Source of the DNA: a virus
Direction: 5' to 3' (one strand)
Virus record (IMG/VR): IMGVR_UViG_3300034682_000435
Coordinates: 1-38,831 of that record
DNA: 38,831 nucleotides
Below the pieces are notes generated by a model, which saw only the letters and a program-made list of their open reading frames with translations, was not told the origin of the DNA and made no database searches. Positions 17,866 to 25,114 of this stretch are shown here, one piece after another. How positions within the stretch are numbered: position 1 is the first letter of the stretch; every line of letters begins with the position of its first letter. The position numbers were made by a program, and so were the translations under genes.

Positions 17866-18332
17866 CAAATCAGCTCCACCGTCATATGCGGCATATCGCG
17901 CAGGCGGGACTCCGCCCAGCGCACATCGCGCCACAGCTCGCCTAAGGTTGTTTCGATATCTTCGGCTTTCTTGCTTCCGTCGCCGGTTGCGTCAAAATCG
18001 CGATAGCGCTCAACCAGGTTTGCTTTTGCCCAGCAAAACACCGCACGGCGATACAGCATGAGCCGCTGGCTTTCGCCGTCGATCACATCAGCAGGGACGT
18101 CGGCCAGGCTCGCATACCCCTGCGCCCGTTGTTTCTCGCGGAACTCATAAAGATCGGCGTTAACTTCAGCAATAGCTGTCAGCAACGCCAGACGCAGGCG
18201 CGGATCGGTGACACTCCCATCCATGCGCATATCACGACGGAACTCTGAAACCCTGACATCAGGCCAGAAACTGGTGTTTTTAATAACGTCCTGGGTACTT
18301 TCCCCGGCCTGTTCCGGCGAAACGAATTGCAT
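17865..18332 (-). CDS. L: head completion protein gpL
   Basis: A 155-aa protein closing the capsid after packaging. Motifs FWPDVRVSEFRRDMRMDGSVT, EFREKQRAQGY and LYRRAVFCWAKANLVERYRDFD match P2 gpL. GGGAG lies 10 bases ahead of the start. Confidence 0.94.
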   Translation of the reverse strand: MQFVSPEQAGESTQDVIKNTSFWPDVRVSEFRRDMRMDGSVTDPRLRLALLTAIAEVNADLYEFREKQRAQGYASLADVPADVIDGESQRLMLYRRAVFCWAKANLVERYRDFDATGDGSKKAEDIETTLGELWRDVRWAESRLRDMPHMTVELI

Positions 18333-18430
18333 ATTTCTGGCACTCCCAAATAGTTGGGCGGTGGACGGGGTTTTGACGCGGCATAAAGCCTGTCGCCACC
18401 CCGTGCCGCCCCGCGCGTTGGCACGATTCG

Positions 18431-19084
18431 TTAAGCCGACATTGCCTGTCGCAATCGGCTTTCAAGCTTGTTGATTTCGGTTTTGACGCCAGAACTGTTA
18501 TCCAGCTGCAGGGCACGCTTCAGATGGTTAAGTGCCGCCACTGCCTGATCGTTATCCCGCAGCGCGTAGCCCATCGCCTTATGAAGTCGGGCGCGGGACT
18601 GATCCGGCATATCCTGACCTTCAACGATATCGAGCACCTGGGTAAGAATGGCGGCACTGAATGATTCACCGGCAGAAAAAGCGCGCATTGCCGCGTCGGC
18701 AAACTCTTCCGCAACAGCGGTCCCACAGGTCCGGTTGAATCGCTGCGGCAGGACCCAGCCGTGTTTAATGGCATGACGGGCAATGTCCAGCGCGCCGGTA
18801 TAGTCTCCGGCATCAATGCGCCAGATCATGACGTACATCGCCACGTCGTCCTGGCCTGACGCGTCAGCATCCAGTAAACCGGCAATCCATGAGGCATAAG
18901 CGGGAAGAAACTCACGTTTGAGCTGAGCCTTGCGCTCATTTGACTGGACGGTTTTAAGGCGCCTGCGGTGTTCTGTCAGCTGTAACAGCATCTGGTTATA
19001 ACCCGTCATACTGGCATGACTGCCGCCCTGCCGGGCGGCATCCTGTGCCTGTACATACTGAGTGTGAGCACGGAACGGATTCAT
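18431..19084 (-). CDS. M: small terminase subunit gpM
   Basis: A 217-aa endonuclease subunit of the terminase that cuts cos. Motifs are MNPFRAHTQYVQAQDAA, the basic segment HRRRLKTVQSNERKAQLKREFLPAYASWIAGLL and DDVAMYVMIWRIDAGDYTGALDIARHAIKHG. GGAG lies 8 bases before the ATG. It acts with gpP on the cos region at about 24290. Confidence 0.94.
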   Translation of the reverse strand: MNPFRAHTQYVQAQDAARQGGSHASMTGYNQMLLQLTEHRRRLKTVQSNERKAQLKREFLPAYASWIAGLLDADASGQDDVAMYVMIWRIDAGDYTGALDIARHAIKHGWVLPQRFNRTCGTAVAEEFADAAMRAFSAGESFSAAILTQVLDIVEGQDMPDQSRARLHKAMGYALRDNDQAVAALNHLKRALQLDNSSGVKTEINKLESRLRQAMSA

Positions 19085-19087
19085 TTA

Positions 19088-20236
19088 TCACGCTCCGGCG
19101 CCAGTGCCGCCCGTATTCTGAGCATCAAGCGCGCCCTGCACTGCTGCAGCAACGATGGTCTGAATATTTTCAGCCGTCAGCGCCGCGCCCGGATTGCCGT
19201 CTGCCTGCGCTGGTAACATCTCGATGTTCTCAACCAGGCAAACGCCATCGTAATCTTCGACAACATACGCCTCGTTAACGGATTCGTAGTTCTCCACGCG
19301 GTCACGCTTCGGATTGTCGATAACTGAACGACGACGGGTACCGGCTTGCCAGTAAATAGACAGGTTATCCAGACGGGTGATCAGCATGGCGTTAGCCGGG
19401 AAGAACGGCGCGCGAACGGCCGGGAGGTTGCCGATACGCTTCTGGCTGATGATGAGATCGGCCGCCATCGCTTCGCTGTTTGGCTGGTCGCGGTTGACGA
19501 TCGGGAAATATTTATCCGCCAGCAACTGGCGCCCGACGATAACCACAAGCTCTGTATCTTCCTGATACCACGGCGCGATTTTCTCATTCACGGCGCCCAT
19601 AACCAGCGCGTCCAGATTCAGGAAATCGCCGCCTTTACCGACACGGATAGTCTGAGAAATCACCTCGCCCTCGGACACAATTTTGTCCAGAACCTGCACG
19701 GGTTTCTCCTGGCGGATTTTCTCCAGCCAGCCGATATTCACATCCTGCAGCAGCGGATAGGTCTTGCGGTCTGACGTTTTTTCACGCTTCACGCCGTTGA
19801 AGCCGATCATGATGCGGTCAAGCGCCTGGCGAATAATGATGGCGTCACGGATGCGCGTCTGGAAGTCCTGGAATTTAGCCCACAAATCCAGTTTTGCATA
19901 AGGCAGCGCCGTATCAGAGTTAGTCTGGGTACACTTGTACCCTTCACCGTCGATGTAGGTCGGATCAACGGGTTCACGGTCTTTCTGGGTGGTATCAGTA
20001 TTACCGGCGATACTGGCGCCAATCCCCAGCCCCAGACGTTCGCCGGACTGCTCATCAACCGGGATAATGTTGATTTTCTGCAGGAACGAGGAAGACTCCT
20101 GGATTTTCGTTTCCAGCGTCTGCGCAACGGATGGCTCTGCCGTATATTTTGAGGTGATACCGCTCACAGGCACGCCATTGAGTGTGGCGAGCTGCGTCAG
20201 ATAGCCGTTGAATTTAAAACGTGTCTCTTTTTTCAT
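19088..20236 (-). CDS. N: major capsid protein gpN
   Basis: A 382-aa P2 gpN homologue (HK97-like fold). The N-terminus MKKETRFKFNGYLTQLATLNGV is a scaffold-contacting arm that is cleaved in P2 by gpO. Conserved blocks include GEGYKCTQTNSDTALPYAKLD, RDAIIIRQALDRIMIGFNG and RVENYESVNEAYVVEDYDG. GGAG lies 10 bases upstream. Confidence 0.95.
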   Translation of the reverse strand: MKKETRFKFNGYLTQLATLNGVPVSGITSKYTAEPSVAQTLETKIQESSSFLQKINIIPVDEQSGERLGLGIGASIAGNTDTTQKDREPVDPTYIDGEGYKCTQTNSDTALPYAKLDLWAKFQDFQTRIRDAIIIRQALDRIMIGFNGVKREKTSDRKTYPLLQDVNIGWLEKIRQEKPVQVLDKIVSEGEVISQTIRVGKGGDFLNLDALVMGAVNEKIAPWYQEDTELVVIVGRQLLADKYFPIVNRDQPNSEAMAADLIISQKRIGNLPAVRAPFFPANAMLITRLDNLSIYWQAGTRRRSVIDNPKRDRVENYESVNEAYVVEDYDGVCLVENIEMLPAQADGNPGAALTAENIQTIVAAAVQGALDAQNTGGTGAGA

Positions 20237-20251
20237 TGTGCTTTTGCTCCG

Positions 20252-21079
20252 TCAGCAATCGGTGGTTTGTTCTGCGCCGTTATTGCCGGTCGCATTAGGG
20301 CGGCGTTCGCTGCGGCTGTCCTGAGTGGAAAGCTGCTCACGCAGGGTGGAGAGTGCGTTGGTTGTCTCATCAACAACCTTCTGCATATCGCTCAGCTTGC
20401 TGCTGAAATCGGTTTGATGGGTGCTGACCTGCTCCGCCAGCGTCTGATGCTCACGCGCGATGGTTTCAACAGCCTGATTCACATCAGCAAAGCGGGCGTT
20501 ATCATCGGCGCCTTTGCGGGACAGCAGCTCTTTCACGCGGGTAAACAGGCTGGTTTTTTCCGGCACGTCCTCAAACTCGATGAGCGTTTCAACAGCAGCG
20601 GTAAACAGGTTGTCTTTGTCCAGCTTGCGGCGCGCCAGGGGGTTATGTTCTGCGCTGGCGCTGAACTGCAGCATTTCAGTGCCGAGGCTTGCCGGATCGT
20701 CAGTAATCGCCAGGCCAACCAGATAAGCAGAGCCGGTATCGGCAAAGCTGGTGTTAACTTCCATTGAGGTGAAAAGCTTCTGCCAGTTGCTGGTCATCGT
20801 GACCAGATCGTCAGTCGGGGCAATCCAGCCATACAGCGCCATTTTCCCGGACAATGCCCCTTCGGTAATTTCTTCCGCTTCCAGCTTTTCCACCATGCCA
20901 AAACGACGGAAGGGCCCATCAGGAGTAAAGCCCTTGATGTGCTCCATATTGATCAGCGCGGTGTATACCTGCGGGTTATAGCTCGCTGCCATCTGGGTGA
21001 GCCATTCACGCTCAATAACGCGCCCGTCAGTAGTGGCCCCTTCGACCCCAATACGAAAACGCTTAGATTTTTTTGCCAT
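20252..21079 (-). CDS. O: capsid scaffold and maturation protease gpO
   Basis: 275 aa. The N-terminal half is the serine protease: D18 (TTDGR), H47 (NMEHIKG) and a Ser near position 105 (LFTSME) match the positions of the P2 gpO triad (D19, H48, S107, from memory). The C-terminal half is the alpha-helical scaffold (NQAVETIAREHQTLAEQV ... LSTLREQLST). First gene of the O-N-M-L-X-lysis-R-S operon; GGAG 8 bases before ATG. Confidence 0.93.
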   Translation of the reverse strand: MAKKSKRFRIGVEGATTDGRVIEREWLTQMAASYNPQVYTALINMEHIKGFTPDGPFRRFGMVEKLEAEEITEGALSGKMALYGWIAPTDDLVTMTSNWQKLFTSMEVNTSFADTGSAYLVGLAITDDPASLGTEMLQFSASAEHNPLARRKLDKDNLFTAAVETLIEFEDVPEKTSLFTRVKELLSRKGADDNARFADVNQAVETIAREHQTLAEQVSTHQTDFSSKLSDMQKVVDETTNALSTLREQLSTQDSRSERRPNATGNNGAEQTTDC

Positions 21080-21163
21080 CGGTCCGGCTCCGGTTAGTTA
21101 GTTCGTAACACGTTCAGAGCCTTATGTTTGCGGTGATGGGCGCGTGTAAACAACGCGTTGGGC

Positions 21164-21183
21164 TTGTGCGAACTCCCACACAA
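21164..21183. promoter_or_regulatory. Ogr-type activator site in the divergent O/P control region
   Basis: TTGT-N12-ACAA with inner symmetry (TTGTG...CACAA). For the minus strand a -55 centre gives a transcription start near 21118 and a 40-base leader for O. For the plus strand it would give a start at about 21229, exactly the likely gpP start codon. No second site is visible for P. Confidence 0.7.
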
Positions 21184-21228
21184 TGCGAAGCCGGGGAAAG
21201 TGCTGATTTGAGGCCGTATGTTTGTGCC

Positions 21229-22992
21229 ATGACAACACTGACCCCCGCAGACCTCGATCCCCGTCGTCAGGCAATGCTGATGTACTTTCAGGGATACCGC
21301 GTAGCCCGCATTGCTGAAATGCTGGGCGAGAAAGTTGCAACCGTTCACAGCTGGAAAAAACGCGATAAGTGGGGCGAATATGGCCCACTGGATCAGATGC
21401 AGCTCACCACCGCCGCACGTTACTGCCAGCTCGTCATGAAGGAGCAGAAGGAAGGAAAGGATTTTAAAGAAATTGACCTGCTGGCTCGTCAGTCCGAACG
21501 ACAGGCCAGGATCGGCAAATTTAACAATGGCGGAAATGAAGCAGACCTGAATCCGAACGTGGCGAACCGCAATAAAGGCCCGCGCAAGCCGCCGGAAAAA
21601 AACCTGTTTACCGACGAGCAGATCGAAAAGCTGGAAGAGATTTTCCGCGCCGGTATGTTCGAGTACCAGCGCCACTGGTGGGATGCTGGCATCAAGCACC
21701 GTATTCGCAACCTCTTAAAGTCACGCCAGATCGGTGCAACCTACTATTTCGCCCGTGAAGCGTTGATAGACGCGCTCACCACTGGGCGAAATCAAATCTT
21801 TCTGTCAGCGAGTAAAGCTCAGGCGCACGTTTTTAAACAGTACATCATCGACTTCGCAAAAGAGGTGGACGTTGAACTGAAAGGCGATCCGATGGTGCTG
21901 CCTAACGGCGCCTGTCTTTACTTCCTCGGTACAAATGCCCGTACCGCGCAGAGCTATCACGGCAATCTGTATCTTGATGAGTATTTCTGGATACCGAAAT
22001 TCCAGGAGCTGCGCAAAGTGGCCTCCGGTATGGCGCTGCACAAAAAATGGCGCCAGACCTATTTTTCTACACCTTCCAGCCTGACGCACAGCGCCTACCC
22101 GTTCTGGTCTGGCGCCCTGTTCAATAAAGGGCGCCCGAAAGCCGACAGGGTAGAATTTGACCTTTCTCACAGTAGCCTGGCGCACGGCGTTTTATGCCCG
22201 GACGGCCAGTACCGCCAGATAGTTACCATTGAAGATGCCGTTAACGGCGGTTGTAACCTTTTCGACCTGGACCAGCTGCGCCTGGAGTACAGCCCGGACG
22301 AATACAACAACCTGCTGATGTGTCAGTTTGTTGACGACCTGGCGTCCGTGTTCCCGCTGGCGCTGCTGCAGTCCTGTATGGTTGACAGCTGGGATGTGTG
22401 GGACGATTTCGAACCGCTTTTACTGCGTCCGTTTGCATACCACCCTGTCTGGATCGGCTATGACCCGGCAAAAGGAACGCAGAACGGTGACAGCGCCGGT
22501 TGCGTGGTCATCGCGCCTCCCGTCGTCCCCGGCGGTAAATTCCGTATCCTAGAGCGTCACCAGTGGCGCGGGATGGACTTTCGCGCCCAGGCCTCAGCGA
22601 TTGAGGAAATCACCAGACGCTACAACGTGACCTACATCGGCATTGACTCGACCGGCGTTGGCGATGGCGTTTACAAAACGGTTAAGCAGTTCTTCCCTGC
22701 CGCGCGTGAGTTTGTCTACAACCCGACCGTTAAAAATGCCCTCGTGCTGAAAGCCTACGACATCATCAGCGGGCGCCGTCTGGAATTTGACGCGGGGATG
22801 CTGGATATCGCGCAGTCCTTTATGTCCATTCGCCGTTCAACCACCGCCAGCGGCAACCGGCCAACCTACGAAGCAGCCCGCACAGAGGAAGCCAGCCACG
22901 CGGATTTAGCCTGGGCAACCATGCACGCACTTTATAACGAACCACTGGCAGGAGCTTCCGCCAGTACCAGCAACATCGTGGAGATTTTTTAA
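21229..22992 (+). CDS. P: large terminase subunit gpP (ATPase/packaging motor)
   Basis: 587 aa from ATG 21229 (MTTLTPADLDPRRQAML); the P2 protein is about 590 aa. The frame is open upstream to 21124 but those residues look like leader. It has an N-terminal HTH-like segment (GYRVARIAEMLGEKVATVHSWKKRDKW), a Walker A-like SRQIGAT near residue 165, Walker B LYLDEYFW (D250, E251) and the RNase H-like nuclease segments GYDPAKG and GIDSTGVGDGV. Shine-Dalgarno support is weak. Confidence 0.93.
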   Translation: MTTLTPADLDPRRQAMLMYFQGYRVARIAEMLGEKVATVHSWKKRDKWGEYGPLDQMQLTTAARYCQLVMKEQKEGKDFKEIDLLARQSERQARIGKFNNGGNEADLNPNVANRNKGPRKPPEKNLFTDEQIEKLEEIFRAGMFEYQRHWWDAGIKHRIRNLLKSRQIGATYYFAREALIDALTTGRNQIFLSASKAQAHVFKQYIIDFAKEVDVELKGDPMVLPNGACLYFLGTNARTAQSYHGNLYLDEYFWIPKFQELRKVASGMALHKKWRQTYFSTPSSLTHSAYPFWSGALFNKGRPKADRVEFDLSHSSLAHGVLCPDGQYRQIVTIEDAVNGGCNLFDLDQLRLEYSPDEYNNLLMCQFVDDLASVFPLALLQSCMVDSWDVWDDFEPLLLRPFAYHPVWIGYDPAKGTQNGDSAGCVVIAPPVVPGGKFRILERHQWRGMDFRAQASAIEEITRRYNVTYIGIDSTGVGDGVYKTVKQFFPAAREFVYNPTVKNALVLKAYDIISGRRLEFDAGMLDIAQSFMSIRRSTTASGNRPTYEAARTEEASHADLAWATMHALYNEPLAGASASTSNIVEIF

Positions 22993-24041
22993 TGGCTAAC
23001 CGCAAAAACCGCAGCAAGGCACCGCGCGGCCAGACCGCCACCGATACGGCCAACATGGTCAGTAATGCACATGCGGAGGCGTTTACGTTTGGCGATCCGA
23101 TCCCCGTGATGGACCGCCGGGAGTTATTTGATTACTTGGAGTGCGTGCAGGTAGACCGCTGGTACGAACCACCGATCAGCATGGATGGCCTGGCGCGAAC
23201 TTACCGCGCCGCCGTGCATCACTCCAGCGCAATTCAGGTAAAACGCAATATTCTTACCAGCACCTTCATCCCTCACCGCTGGCTGTCTAAACAAGCCTTT
23301 TCCCGGTTCGCCCAGGACTTTCTGGTATTCGGTAATGCCTACCTTGAAAAACGCATGAACCGGTTAGGGCAGATCATGGAACTGCGCGCCTCGCTTGCCA
23401 AATATACCCGTCGTGGCATTGACCCGGACACCTACTGGTTTGCACAGTATGGCTACAACTCACAGCCCTATCAGTTCGATGAGGGAAGCGTGTTTCACCT
23501 GATGGAACCCGACGTTAACCAGGAGCTTTACGGGATGCCGGAATACCTCTCCGCCATTCCCTCCGCCCTGCTGAATGAATCGGCCACGCTGTTTCGCCGT
23601 AAGTATTACCTAAACGGTAGCCATGCTGGTTTTATCATGTACATGAGCGACCCCGCCGCCGATCAGAAAGACGTGGACAACATACGAGAAGCGCTGAAAA
23701 AATCGAAAGGGCCAGGCAACTTCCGCAACCTGTTTATGTACAGCCCGAACGGCAAGAAAGACGGCATTCAGATCATCCCGCTGTCAGAAGTCGCAGCGAA
23801 AGATGAGTTTCTTAACATCAAGAATGTGAGCCGTGATGACATGCTGGCAGCTCACCGCGTGCCGCCGCAGCTGATGGGGATTATTCCAACGAATACCGGT
23901 GGGTTTGGCGATGTGGAAAAAGCGGCGCGCGTTTTCGTTCGCAACGAACTTACCCCCCTGCAGGGCCGTATCACAGAAGTTAACGAGTGGCTGGGTGATG
24001 AGGTGATACGCTTTGACCCCTACCTGACCGATGAAGACTGA
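22992..24041 (+). CDS. Q: portal protein gpQ
   Basis: A 349-aa head portal (P2 gpQ is about 344 aa). Conserved segments are DLFDYLECVQ-like (ELFDYLECVQVDRWYEPPIS), FLVFGNAYLEKR, VFHLMEPDVNQELYGMPEYLSA and VPPQLMGIIPTNTGGFGDVEKA. The start overlaps the gpP stop by one base; a strong terminator follows. Confidence 0.95.
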   Translation: MANRKNRSKAPRGQTATDTANMVSNAHAEAFTFGDPIPVMDRRELFDYLECVQVDRWYEPPISMDGLARTYRAAVHHSSAIQVKRNILTSTFIPHRWLSKQAFSRFAQDFLVFGNAYLEKRMNRLGQIMELRASLAKYTRRGIDPDTYWFAQYGYNSQPYQFDEGSVFHLMEPDVNQELYGMPEYLSAIPSALLNESATLFRRKYYLNGSHAGFIMYMSDPAADQKDVDNIREALKKSKGPGNFRNLFMYSPNGKKDGIQIIPLSEVAAKDEFLNIKNVSRDDMLAAHRVPPQLMGIIPTNTGGFGDVEKAARVFVRNELTPLQGRITEVNEWLGDEVIRFDPYLTDED

Positions 24042-24067
24042 CGCTCAGCCGACCAACCTTTAATATT

Positions 24068-24094
24068 AACCGCCCTTCTCCGGGCGGTTTTTTA
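24068..24094 (+). terminator. rho-independent terminator after Q
   Basis: Stem ACCGCCC (24069-24075) / GGGCGGT (24082-24088) with a 6-base loop, followed by T-rich sequence. Confidence 0.92.
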
Positions 24095-24287
24095 TTCCCT
24101 TACGCCCTGCCCCACCATCAGAGCGCCTCAGCGCCTCGCTGAGCGCTCCTACGCTTTCGCCACCTGGCAGCTCACGACGAAACACAGCGCCTCACCACGA
24201 CGCAGGCGCGCACGACCAGCCCCAAAAAATGACCATGCCCGCCAGACATTGAGGCCCCAAAACCGCGATTAACCCCAAAACCGCGCG

Positions 24288-24306
24288 CTCGTAGCCCCGC
24301 CACGCC
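24288..24306. other. probable cos cleavage site (P2/186 type)
   Basis: The minus strand here begins GGCGTGGCGGGG. From memory the 19-nt P2 and 186 cohesive ends begin GGCGAGGCGGGG and GGCGTGGCGGGG, so the first 12 bases equal 186. Two CCCCAAAACCGCG repeats lie immediately to the left and may be terminase (gpM/gpP) binding sites. Exact nick positions are inferred. Confidence 0.72.
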
Positions 24307-24350
24307 TGCCCGCTTTGTGTAGTGGTTTTCATGCACCTGCATGACATAAG

Positions 24351-24379
24351 CAAAAGCCCGCCAGTTCTGGCGGGCCTGA
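24351..24379 (-). terminator. terminator-like hairpin below the SOS operon
   Basis: A perfect 9-bp inverted repeat GCCCGCCAG (24356-24364) / CTGGCGGGC (24367-24375); on the minus strand it is followed by TTTTG. It probably ends transcription of the DinI-like operon. Confidence 0.65.
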
Positions 24380-24400
24380 GCAAAAACGATCCTCAAACGA

Positions 24401-24428
24401 TCATGCGATTTCATGCGATTTCATGCGG
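24401..24428. repeat. 10-bp tandem repeat
   Basis: TCATGCGATT occurs twice in exact tandem (24401-24420), then TCATGCGG begins a third copy. The period equals one helical turn. It lies beside cos; its role is unknown. Confidence 0.7.
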
Positions 24429-24519
24429 CATAGACATGCACAACAACACTAACGCCTCGCGTGGCTCGTTGTTCAACCTTGCGGACGGTAAAAACCAGTT
24501 TTATCGTCCGCAACGTTCG

Positions 24520-24753
24520 CTAATGTAACCAGCTGTCGTCCTCCCAGACCTGCTGCATTATTTCCATCACTCGCTTTTTATCTTCATCCAGTTTTAATCC
24601 GCTCAGCTCAACGCCGTTGGCACTGCCCTTACGGATACGAATTGCTGTTTTGGGATACAGAGGGCGCAAATTACGGTAAAGCTCGGATTCAAGGGCGTCC
24701 AGTGTAGCCTGGCTAATCTTCTGCTCTTTATCGATCATTATTTCAATGCGCAT
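24520..24753 (-). CDS. DinI-like SOS-inducible protein
   Basis: A 77-aa DinI-family protein (MRIEIMIDKEQKISQATLDALESEL...LYPKTAIRIRKGSANGVELSGLKLDEDKKRVMEIMQQVWEDDSW). DinI binds RecA filaments. In phage 186 the SOS-induced antirepressor Tum has a DinI-like C-terminus and sits at this place, so this operon may couple DNA damage to induction; that role is inference. AGGGGA lies 6 bases before ATG. It is second in a two-gene operon behind tandem LexA boxes. Confidence 0.88.
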   Translation of the reverse strand: MRIEIMIDKEQKISQATLDALESELYRNLRPLYPKTAIRIRKGSANGVELSGLKLDEDKKRVMEIMQQVWEDDSWLH

Positions 24754-24764
24754 ACAGATTCCCC

Positions 24765-24953
24765 TTAACTGGTTACGTCCATCGACCGGCAGTATTCATG
24801 GCTGCGGATTTTCGCCATCAGCTCGTCGGTCAGTTCGGACACCCACTGGATAGCCAGCCGCTTTTCTTCGTCGCTGCACTCACTAGCCGCTACAAGCTTG
24901 ATAAAAAAATCAATGCGCTGGAGCTTCAATGACTCCAAAAGATAATCCTGCAT
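24765..24953 (-). CDS. small protein of the SOS operon, unknown function
   Basis: A 62-aa acidic helical protein (MQDYLLESLKLQRIDFFIKLVAASECSDEEKRL...). I prefer ATG 24953 because AGGAGG lies 4 bases upstream; the frame continues to 25061 but crosses the LexA boxes. First gene of the LexA-controlled operon, 11 bases before the DinI-like gene. No motif recognised. It could be part of the induction switch, as Tum is in 186, but it does not look like Tum. Confidence 0.72.
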   Translation of the reverse strand: MQDYLLESLKLQRIDFFIKLVAASECSDEEKRLAIQWVSELTDELMAKIRSHEYCRSMDVTS

Positions 24954-24985
24954 TTTCCCTCCTATCACTACCTCGGATACACAAC

Positions 24986-25020
24986 AACTGTATATATATC
25001 CACTGTTTATAATTACAGTA
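24986..25020 (-). promoter_or_regulatory. two overlapping LexA (SOS) boxes
   Basis: Box 2 (25001-25020, CACTGTTTATAATTACAGTA) has the full CTG-N10-CAG core and the flanking TA. Box 1 (24986-25005) reads CTGTATATATATCCAC, one base off the core. They share five bases and lie 33-67 bases ahead of the first gene, as expected for tight SOS repression. -10-like AT-rich sequence overlaps both. Confidence 0.87.
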
Positions 25021-25114
25021 TAGTAGGAATTTGCGAATGTAAACCGTTTTTTATCTGTCAATTAGATCGCTCTGATGCGGATCAATAAGAGCAAGAATTG
25101 TTAAAGCTGCGGCA

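Larger units (their letters stand above)
24095..24519. other. non-coding cos region
   Basis: About 425 bases without a convincing gene between the P-Q operon and the SOS operon. In order it holds an imperfect dyad AGCGCCTCAGCG...CGCTGAGCGCT (24124-24146), two direct copies of CCCCAAAACCGCG (24255-24267 and 24273-24285), the probable cos site (24288-24306), a terminator-like stem (24351-24376) and a 10-bp tandem repeat (24401-24428). P2 carries cos at this same junction between Q and the right-end genes. Confidence 0.7.

Noticed and set aside
24172-24414. 80-codon minus-strand frame across the cos region
   Set aside because: It runs over the cos site, its repeats and a terminator hairpin, with low-complexity residues and no ribosome site; similar frames are often annotated in P2-type cos regions but nothing supports a protein.
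24042-25114. Search for old, tin or other P2 right-end cargo genes
   Set aside because: Only the SOS operon and cos elements are present; no cargo gene in this slot.
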